64,000 nucleotides of DNA, from positions 89,432 to 153,431 of the forward strand of contig NZ_FONG01000020.1 in the NCBI RefSeq assembly GCF_900112845.1, given 5' to 3'. A program made the position numbers and the translations under genes. Under the pieces are notes generated by a model. That model had not been told where the DNA came from. It did not search any database and worked only from the letters and a program-made list of their open reading frames with translations. Position 1 is the first letter of the stretch. Each line of letters begins with the position of its first letter. This DNA is from Actinacidiphila alni (GTDB taxonomy: Bacteria > Actinomycetota > Actinomycetes > Streptomycetales > Streptomycetaceae). Positions 51,201-57,278 of the stretch are shown piece by piece.

Positions 51201-51869
51201 ATGACCCCGGCCCGTGGACTGCGCCTGGCGCGTTCGGCGATGTGCGTCGTGGTGAGCGGGCTGGGGCACGCGGTCACGTCCGGTTCCGGCGTCCCGGCGT
51301 GGACGCTGTTGTACGCGTTCGGGTGCGTCACCGCGGGCGCCTGGTGGTTCACCGGCCGGGAGCGCGGCGCCCGGGCGCTGACTGGGGCGGCCGTGACCGT
51401 ACAGGGCGCGCTGCACTGCCTGTTCATGCTCGGCCAGATGCTGCCCGCGTCCCGGTCCGGTGACATGGGTGCCGGCCCCGACGGCATGTCCGGGCCGGTC
51501 ATGGCGCATCCGGGCCACGCGATGAGTGCCATGACATCGATGGCGTCGATGCCGGGGTCCGGCGGGCACCCGATGGCCGCGCACGAGTGGTCGCCCGCCA
51601 TGCTCGGCGCCCACGCGGTCGTCGCCGTCCTCAGCGGGCTGTGGCTGTGGCGCGGCGAGGTCGCGCTGCGCCGGCTCGGCCGGGCGCTCGCGGCCTTCCT
51701 GACCCGGCCGGTGCGGCGGGCCCGCAGGCTGCGCAAGGCGGTCGTCCTTCCGTCGCGCCCACCTGCGGCGCCTCATGCGGCCGGACGGCCCGTCCGCCGC
51801 CCGGCCAGGGTCCGGCTGCGGCACGCCGTGGTACGGCGCGGGCCGCCGCGCGTCATCGCTCCGCTCTGA
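51201..51869 (+). CDS. Membrane protein with Met/His-rich external segment
   Basis: This 222-residue protein has about four hydrophobic helices. A central loop is strikingly rich in Met and His (MGAGPDGMSGPVMAHPGHAM, then SMASMPGSGGHPMAAHEW). The C-terminus is Arg-rich and cytoplasmic. Such Met/His runs bind copper or other soft metals in many membrane proteins, so a metal role is inferred from composition and from the copper genes downstream. The start is uncertain (ATG 51201 has only a weak ribosome site). Confidence 0.6.
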   Translation: MTPARGLRLARSAMCVVVSGLGHAVTSGSGVPAWTLLYAFGCVTAGAWWFTGRERGARALTGAAVTVQGALHCLFMLGQMLPASRSGDMGAGPDGMSGPVMAHPGHAMSAMTSMASMPGSGGHPMAAHEWSPAMLGAHAVVAVLSGLWLWRGEVALRRLGRALAAFLTRPVRRARRLRKAVVLPSRPPAAPHAAGRPVRRPARVRLRHAVVRRGPPRVIAPL

Positions 51870-52114
51870 CTGGCGCCCGTCCAAACGCCGACCGGTCCCG
51901 CGACGCCCCTCCGCATCCGTACGAGGGCCGCCGCGGTGCGCCGCCGTCCCGACGGGCGCGGCGCTGGCACGCCCGGGACCTCCCGTCCCGCGTGCCGGAC
52001 TCCTTCCCCGGCTTCCGCACGGGACCGCGGCCGGTCCGCCGGCCCGGCGTGCCCGCGCGGAGCCGCCCGTCGGCGGGGCCGTACACACGGTCCCGCACAA
52101 GTGGAGGACCCACG

Positions 52115-52753
52115 ATGACGCTGACATCCCCTGCCCGGGGACCCCGGCGGCAGCTCCTTGCCGCCGTGCGCGACGACTCCCAGGTGACCGCCTGGGCGAT
52201 CGCCGCGGGCGGCGGTGACGAGGACGCGGCCGAACGCTTCGTCCGGGCGACGCACGGCGACGTCCGCCGCTTCGTCGCCCATCTGACCGCCGACGTCCCG
52301 GGCGCGGACGACCTGACCCAGGAGACGTATCTGCGGGCGCTGGTCGGCCTGCCGCGCTTCGCCGGGCGTTCGTGCGCCCGTACGTGGCTGCTGTCGATCG
52401 CCCGCCGGGTGGTCGTCGACCGCTACCGGTACGACGCGGCCAGGCCGCGGCTGTCCGGCGGCCACTGGCTGGAACTGGCAGAGCGCAAGGCGCCGGAACC
52501 GGCGCCCGGTTTCGAGGAGGGCGTGGCCCTGTTCGACCTGCTGGGCGCGCTGGAAGAAGGGCGCCGCACGGCGTTCGTACTCACCCAGCTCGTCGGACTG
52601 CCGTACGCCGAGGCCGCCGCGCTGACCGGCTGCCCGATCGGGACCGTACGGTCCCGGGTCGCACGGGCCCGTGACGACATCGCCGCGATGCTGCGCGCGG
52701 CCGAGGAGGAGCCTCGTACGAGGCCGGAGGAGGTGATGCGCGCGGCGGGCTGA
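52115..52753 (+). CDS. ECF-type sigma factor
   Basis: This 212-residue sigma-70 family protein has region 2 (DDLTQETYLRALVGL and RTWLLSIARRVVVDRYRY) and region 4 (LVGLPYAEAAALTGCPIGTV and SRVARARDDIAAML), separated by an acidic linker. GTGGAGG precedes ATG 52115. No anti-sigma factor is recognised next to it. Its place before metal genes suggests, but does not prove, metal- or stress-responsive control. Confidence 0.88.
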   Translation: MTLTSPARGPRRQLLAAVRDDSQVTAWAIAAGGGDEDAAERFVRATHGDVRRFVAHLTADVPGADDLTQETYLRALVGLPRFAGRSCARTWLLSIARRVVVDRYRYDAARPRLSGGHWLELAERKAPEPAPGFEEGVALFDLLGALEEGRRTAFVLTQLVGLPYAEAAALTGCPIGTVRSRVARARDDIAAMLRAAEEEPRTRPEEVMRAAG

Positions 52754-53039
52754 GCGCCGCGTCGACGGGGGCGGCGGGCCGTACTCGGGCCGCCGCCCCC
52801 GTGTGCCGCCAGGGCGGTGAGGCAGCCCTCTTCCTCAGTAGTCGGACGGGCGGTGCCGGAAGTTCCCGCGTTGCGTGAGAGGCGGAAGCACGCGGGGCAC
52901 AGCGCCGCGTGACCCGCGCCGGGCACGCTTCCGCCGGGTGTCGGGTGCCCGCGTGGCCGCGGACGCGCGGGGTATTCCCGTTCTGGAGCGGCGGCGCCCG
53001 CGTCGCCGGACGGACCCCGATCCGGAAGGAACGGACACC

Positions 53040-53249
53040 ATGACCGACCTCACGTCCCTGGAACCCCTGGCGACCTTCTGCGGCAAGTGCGACTGCGGTT
53101 GCCCCCAGCTCTACGTCGACCCCGCCGCCCCCGTCGAGCAGCGCGTGGTGATCACCGACGACTTCGGGCAGCAGGTGCGGATGAGCGCCGACCAGTTCTC
53201 GTCCCTGGTGGACGAGGCGAAGTCGGGCCGCTTCGACGCGATCGCCTGA
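53040..53249 (+). CDS. Small Cys-cluster protein, likely metal binding
   Basis: This 69-residue protein starts MTDLTSLEPLATFCGKCDCG. It has four closely spaced Cys (CGKCDCGCP, C-x2-C-x-C-x-C) followed by RVVITDDFGQQVRMSADQFS. The compact cluster could bind one metal or an Fe-S centre. GGAAGGAA precedes ATG 53040. It is convergent with the ABC operon, with only four bases between the stop codons. Family recognised only as a streptomycete-type miniprotein of unknown role. Confidence 0.7.
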   Translation: MTDLTSLEPLATFCGKCDCGCPQLYVDPAAPVEQRVVITDDFGQQVRMSADQFSSLVDEAKSGRFDAIA

Positions 53250-53253
53250 CCCG

Positions 53254-54138
53254 TCAGGCCGGGGCCCCGCGGTCCGCCCCGTCCCGGCCGCGCTCGCGGT
53301 GTGCCGGGGCGGCCGTGTGGTCCATCGCGATCAGCGGGCCGCCGGTGAGCGGGTGCTCGACCACAACCGCGCGGATGCCGAAGACCTCGGCCAGCAGACC
53401 GGGGGTGAGCACCTCGCGCGGGGCGCCCGAGGCGACGACCGCGCCCCGGTGGAGGACGTGGAGGCGGTCGCAGAGCGCGGCCGCGGCGTTGAGGTCGTGC
53501 AGGCAGATGAGGGTGGTACGGCGCTCGGCGCGCAGCAGCGCGAGCACTTCCGTCTGGTGCCGCAGGTCCAGGTGGTTGGTGGGTTCGTCGAGGACGAGCA
53601 CCCGGGCCCGCTGGGCGAACGCGCGGGCCAGCAGGACGCGTTGGCGCTCGCCGCCGGACAGGGCGTCGAATCGCCGACCCGCCAGCGCGGTCAGGGACGT
53701 CCTGGCCAGGGCGTCATCGACGGCGGCGCGGTCGGCGGTGTTCTCGGCGGCGAAGGCCCGCTGGTGCGGGACGCGGCCCATCGCCACCACGTCCCGTACG
53801 GACAACTCGCTGCCACCACCCCGCTCTTGGGGCAGGGCGGCGACCCGCCGCGCGGACTCGGCCGGGGAGAGCGCGGCCAGCTCCGTACCGTCGAGCAGGA
53901 CGGTGCCGCCGGACGGGCGCAGATGGCGGTAGACGCAGCGCAGCACCGACGACTTGCCGCTGCCGTTCGGTCCGACGAGGCCGACGATCTCGCCGTCGCG
54001 GGCCAGCAGACGCACCCCGGAGACGACGTCCCGGCCGGCGTAGGCGACCCGCAGGTCCCGTATCTCGACGCGGGCCGGGTGCCCGCCGGGGGCCTGGACA
54101 TGCTTGACGGCGCGGGGTGTTGGCGGCTTCGCGGTCAT
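53254..54138 (-). CDS. ABC transporter ATPase of FecCD/BtuD type
   Basis: This 294-residue ATPase energises a metal-chelate or cobalamin importer. It has Walker A VGPNGSGKSSVLR, the Q-loop in VAALPQERGGG, signature LSGGERQRVLLARAF, Walker B VLVLDEPTNHLD and the switch His in LICLHDLNAAAA. Its ATG 54138 overlaps the permease stop (ATGA). The gene ends the leftward operon SBP-permease-ATPase. The 30-residue C-terminal tail is disordered. Confidence 0.92.
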   Translation of the reverse strand: MTAKPPTPRAVKHVQAPGGHPARVEIRDLRVAYAGRDVVSGVRLLARDGEIVGLVGPNGSGKSSVLRCVYRHLRPSGGTVLLDGTELAALSPAESARRVAALPQERGGGSELSVRDVVAMGRVPHQRAFAAENTADRAAVDDALARTSLTALAGRRFDALSGGERQRVLLARAFAQRARVLVLDEPTNHLDLRHQTEVLALLRAERRTTLICLHDLNAAAALCDRLHVLHRGAVVASGAPREVLTPGLLAEVFGIRAVVVEHPLTGGPLIAMDHTAAPAHRERGRDGADRGAPA

Positions 54139-55232
54139 GGGCGCTCCAGGCGTCGGTCGAGCAGAAGGAGCAGTGCGGGGGCGCCGAGCAGTGAGGTGAC
54201 GACACCCGCCGGCAGTTCCTGGGTGTCGACGGCCGTACGGCAGATCAGGTCGACCACGACGAGCAGCACCGCGCCGGTCAGCGCCGACAGCGGCAGCAGC
54301 CTGCGGTGGTCGCCGCCGACGAGCAGCCGGCACACGTGCGGCACCATCAGCCCGACAAAGCCGATCGCGCCGGAGACGGCCACCAGCACCCCGGTCAACA
54401 GGCTGGTGACGAGGAAGAGTTCGCGGCGCAGCCGTCCGACGGCGACGCCGAGGGCGGCGGCCGTCTCGTCGCCGGCGGCGAGGGCGTTCAGGGCGCGGGC
54501 CCGGGCCAGCAGCAGGACGAGCCCGGCCGGTACGACGACCGAGGGCACCACCAGCAGGTCCCAGGTGGCGCCGCCGAGGCTGCCCATGAGCCAGAACAGC
54601 ACGCCCCTGGTCTGCTGTTCGTCACCGGCCCGGAGCACCAGACAGCTGGTCAGGCCGGACAGGAACTGCCCGATCGCGACGCCCGCGAGCACCAGCCGCA
54701 GCGGCGAGAATCCGCCGCCGCGCCGGGCGGCCAGCCACACCAGCAGAAAGCTGCCGAGCGCGCCCGCGAAGGCGGCGCCCGAGAGGCCGAGGCCGAGCAG
54801 CCCGCCGCCGCCCGCGCCCAGCACGATCGCGGCGACCGCGCCGAGCGTGGCTCCGTTGGACACCCCGAGCAGATACGGGTCGGCCAGCGGATTGCGCACC
54901 AGTGCCTGCACACCGGCGCCGACGACGCCGAGGCCGGCGCCCACCAGCGCGGCGAGCAGCGCCCGCGGCACCCGCAGCTGCCACACGATCAGGTCGTCGG
55001 TGCCGGGCCTGGGCGCCCGCCCGGCGATCCGGCGGCCGACCACCGACCAGACCTCCTGCGGCGGGATCGACGTCGAGCCGAAGGAGACCGCAGCGGTGAG
55101 CGCGGCCAGCAGCGCGACGACGAGGAGGACCGCGAGGACACCGGGCGACCGGAGCCGGGCGGCGCGGCCGGGCGGGCCGGCCGGCCCCTGCCGCCCGGGT
55201 TTCCGCGGGCGCCGGGCGGAGAGCAGCGCCAT
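54135..55232 (-). CDS. ABC transporter permease of FecCD/BtuC type
   Basis: This 365-residue permease has about ten helices. Family landmarks are VWQLRVPRALLAALVGAGLG, GVQALVRNPLADPYLLGVSN, SGAIGFVGLMVPHVCRLLVG and the coupling-helix region GGDHRRLLPLSALTGAVLL. It starts immediately after the binding-protein stop (55233) and overlaps the ATPase. The transported metal or cofactor cannot be read from sequence; iron-siderophore, cobalamin and nickel-type substrates are all possible. Confidence 0.92.
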   Translation of the reverse strand: MALLSARRPRKPGRQGPAGPPGRAARLRSPGVLAVLLVVALLAALTAAVSFGSTSIPPQEVWSVVGRRIAGRAPRPGTDDLIVWQLRVPRALLAALVGAGLGVVGAGVQALVRNPLADPYLLGVSNGATLGAVAAIVLGAGGGGLLGLGLSGAAFAGALGSFLLVWLAARRGGGFSPLRLVLAGVAIGQFLSGLTSCLVLRAGDEQQTRGVLFWLMGSLGGATWDLLVVPSVVVPAGLVLLLARARALNALAAGDETAAALGVAVGRLRRELFLVTSLLTGVLVAVSGAIGFVGLMVPHVCRLLVGGDHRRLLPLSALTGAVLLVVVDLICRTAVDTQELPAGVVTSLLGAPALLLLLDRRLERP

Positions 55233-56315
55233 TCAGGAGACCTTGCCGGGATAAAGGGTGCGGGCGATCTCCCGCACGGTGTCGGCGTCCCCGACACCCG
55301 CGATGGTGGTCCGCTCGGAGCCGATCCGCAGGAAGTGCTTCTCCCGGACGGCCTTCAGGCCCTTGGTGGCGGGATTCGAGGTCAGCCAGGTCTCGGCCGC
55401 GTCGAACGCCTTCGCGTCCGCCGCCGGACTGCCGTGATTGCGCACGCCGAGCTGGATCCAGTCGGGGTCACGGGCGATGACGTCCTCCCAGCCGACCTGC
55501 TGGAAGCCGCCGTGGCAGTCGGAGAACACATTGCGCGCCCCGGCCAGGGTGATCACCGCATTGGCGACCTGCCGGTCGCAGACGGCGGTCGGCTGCTCGG
55601 TTCCCGCGTCGTAGTCGAAGAAGAAGTACGTGGGCCGCTCGGATTCCGGCACGTCGGCGATCGCCCTGGTGACGGCGCCGACCGTACGGCGCATGCCGTC
55701 GACCAGTTCCGCGGCCCTGGCCGAGGTGCCGGTGACGGCGCCGAAGGTCGTGACGTCGGCCTCCACCGCCGTGAGGTCGGTCAGCGGTGCCTTGCTCATG
55801 GCGGCGCAGGCGGTGGACTTGAGGTAGAGGTGCTTGATGCCCGCGGCCCGGTATTCCGCCTCCGTCGGGGCGTCGCCCATGCCGCCCATCGACGCGAAAG
55901 TGTCGATGTAGACGTCCGCCCCGGAGCCGAGCAGCTTCTCCTTGGGCACGACCGCCTTGCCGAGCACCGGCACCCGCCGCGCCCGCGCGTCGTACGGGGC
56001 GGGCATCGCGCCCCTGCCCGGCGGGAAGCCGGTGCCGATGACCTTGTCCCCCGCGCCGAGCCGCAGCAGCAGTTCGAGGCCGGAGGCGTTGCTGGTGACG
56101 ATCGCCTTCGGCGGCGAGGTGAAGGTCGTCCTCTTCCCGGCGCAGTCGCTCACCGTCACGGGGAAACCCGGGGCGGAGGCGTTCGTCGCGGCGGCAGCCG
56201 TACGGTCCCCGCTGTCGCTGCCGTCCTTGCCGCCGCTGTCGCCGCCGTCCGAACAGCCCGCCGCCAGCAGCCCGATGAGGGCCACCGCCACCCCGTACCC
56301 GCCACGCGCACGCAT
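55233..56315 (-). CDS. ABC transporter substrate-binding lipoprotein
   Basis: This 360-residue periplasmic-binding-like lipoprotein has signal peptide and lipobox LIGLLAAGC (Cys about residue 21). A TroA/FepB-type fold follows, with KAIVTSNASGLELLLRLGAG, VLGKAVVPKEKLLGSGADVY and WLTSNPATKGLKAVREKHFL. Ligand is unknown. It heads the operon, divergent from the PCu(A)C-like gene across a 161-base region with a nested inverted repeat at 56363-56471. Several Cys (ACAAM, VCDRQ, DCHGG) are unusual for this family. Confidence 0.9.
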   Translation of the reverse strand: MRARGGYGVAVALIGLLAAGCSDGGDSGGKDGSDSGDRTAAAATNASAPGFPVTVSDCAGKRTTFTSPPKAIVTSNASGLELLLRLGAGDKVIGTGFPPGRGAMPAPYDARARRVPVLGKAVVPKEKLLGSGADVYIDTFASMGGMGDAPTEAEYRAAGIKHLYLKSTACAAMSKAPLTDLTAVEADVTTFGAVTGTSARAAELVDGMRRTVGAVTRAIADVPESERPTYFFFDYDAGTEQPTAVCDRQVANAVITLAGARNVFSDCHGGFQQVGWEDVIARDPDWIQLGVRNHGSPAADAKAFDAAETWLTSNPATKGLKAVREKHFLRIGSERTTIAGVGDADTVREIARTLYPGKVS

Positions 56316-56362
56316 CGTCGTGTCACCGTTTCTCTCACTCGTCGGCGCTTGTGCCGCCGGAC

Positions 56363-56471
56363 CAGTAGTCGGGGCGCCCGTCCGGCGAGTTCCCGGGGCG
56401 CGGCGGCGGGAATCGGGACGTGAAATCCCCCGGACGCGCGGGAACTCGCCGCCGCCCGGTCGCGACTACTG
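56363..56471. promoter_or_regulatory. Nested symmetric inverted repeats between divergent metal genes
   Basis: CAGTAGTCG (56363-56371) pairs with CGACTACTG (56463-56471). Inside it, GGCGAGTTCCCG (56384-56395) pairs with CGGGAACTCGCC (56439-56450). Both flanks between arms are 12 bases, and the centre is 43 bases, so the whole is a 109-bp dyad. It lies between the SBP start (56315) and the PCu(A)C start (56477). It may be a shared operator or a large structured leader for one transcript. Confidence 0.6.
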
Positions 56472-56476
56472 CTGAC

Positions 56477-57010
56477 GTGAAGCACGATTCCGCCGGCCGG
56501 TCCGGCGCCGAAGTCCCGAGCGACCCGTCCCGTACGCCCCGGCCTTTCGCCCGGCTGCGCACCGCCCTCGTCCCCGTCGCGGCCGTCGCGGTGACCCTGT
56601 TCGGCCTGCTGCTCTACGCCTCCTCCGGCGCGGCGGGCACCCCGCCGGCCCGGATCACGGTCTCCGGCGGGCGGATCCTCGCGCCGACCAACCCCGAGCA
56701 CACCGCCGCCTTCTTCACGCTGCGCAACACCGGCGGCACCGACGACACCCTTGTGTCGGTCGGCTCACCGCAGTTGGGACCGGTCATGATCGCCCGCACC
56801 GCCGTGGCGGACGGCGCCGGACGGATGGTCAGGTCCGCCGGTATCCCCGTACCGGCCGGTGGCACATACGCGATGACGCCGTCGGGCGGCGACCTCATGC
56901 TTCCCGCCGCGAGCTGGCTGACCCCGGGGCGGACCGTCGACTTCGACCTGCGCTTCGCGGGCGGCGGCACCGTACGGGCCCGCGCCGTGGTCGTTCCACT
57001 TGGCGGCTGA
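56477..57010 (+). CDS. PCu(A)C-family copper chaperone-like membrane protein
   Basis: This protein of about 177 residues has an N-terminal transmembrane helix (about 28-50, LVPVAAVAVTLFGLLLYASS) and an extracytoplasmic PCu(A)C (DUF461) domain with PEHTAAFFTLRNTGGTDDTL and a PVPAGGTYAMTPSGGDLMLP region. Canonical members bind copper with H(M)x10M and HxM motifs. Here the first His is replaced (PVMIAR, M104), M117 remains, and HLM is DLM (D139-M141), so metal binding may be altered. GTG 56477 is taken as start; GTG 56420 is in frame but lies inside the palindrome. Confidence 0.72.
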   Translation: MKHDSAGRSGAEVPSDPSRTPRPFARLRTALVPVAAVAVTLFGLLLYASSGAAGTPPARITVSGGRILAPTNPEHTAAFFTLRNTGGTDDTLVSVGSPQLGPVMIARTAVADGAGRMVRSAGIPVPAGGTYAMTPSGGDLMLPAASWLTPGRTVDFDLRFAGGGTVRARAVVVPLGG

Positions 57011-57062
57011 CCCGCGCCCCTCGTCCCGCTTCCCTCTTCCGTACTCAGCTTTGGAGCCACCC

Positions 57063-57278
57063 ATGTCCGTTTCCGCCGCCGCCGGTCCGCCGACCCGCTT
57101 CCGGCCGGCACCGCCGGTGATCGTCGCCGCTTTCCTGCTGCTGCTCCTGGCCGCCTTCGCGGTCGCGTACGCCGCCGGGTCGAGCGTCGGACCGGTCGAT
57201 CCCCGTATGCACCCTGCCCGTACCGGCGTTCCCGCCAACGGTGGCGGAAGCGGCACGCACGGCATGGACGGCATGTGA
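57063..57278 (+). CDS. Small single-helix membrane protein with Met/His tail
   Basis: This 71-residue protein has one transmembrane helix (VIVAAFLLLLLAAFAVAYAA) and an external tail ending GTHGMDGM, which resembles a soft-metal-binding end. Its stop overlaps the CopA start region (GTGATG, 57275-57280), so the two are translationally coupled. It might deliver or sense copper for CopA. I recognise no named family. Confidence 0.7.
   Translation: MSVSAAAGPPTRFRPAPPVIVAAFLLLLLAAFAVAYAAGSSVGPVDPRMHPARTGVPANGGGSGTHGMDGM

Noticed and set aside
56316..56476. Cobalamin riboswitch before the ABC importer or PCu(A)C gene
   Set aside because: Some pieces (GGGAA, GTGAAATCC, GCGGGAACT on the plus strand) recall the cobalamin element, but no B12 box or correct junctions were found, and orientation does not match the importer. 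The symmetric repeat explains the pattern better.
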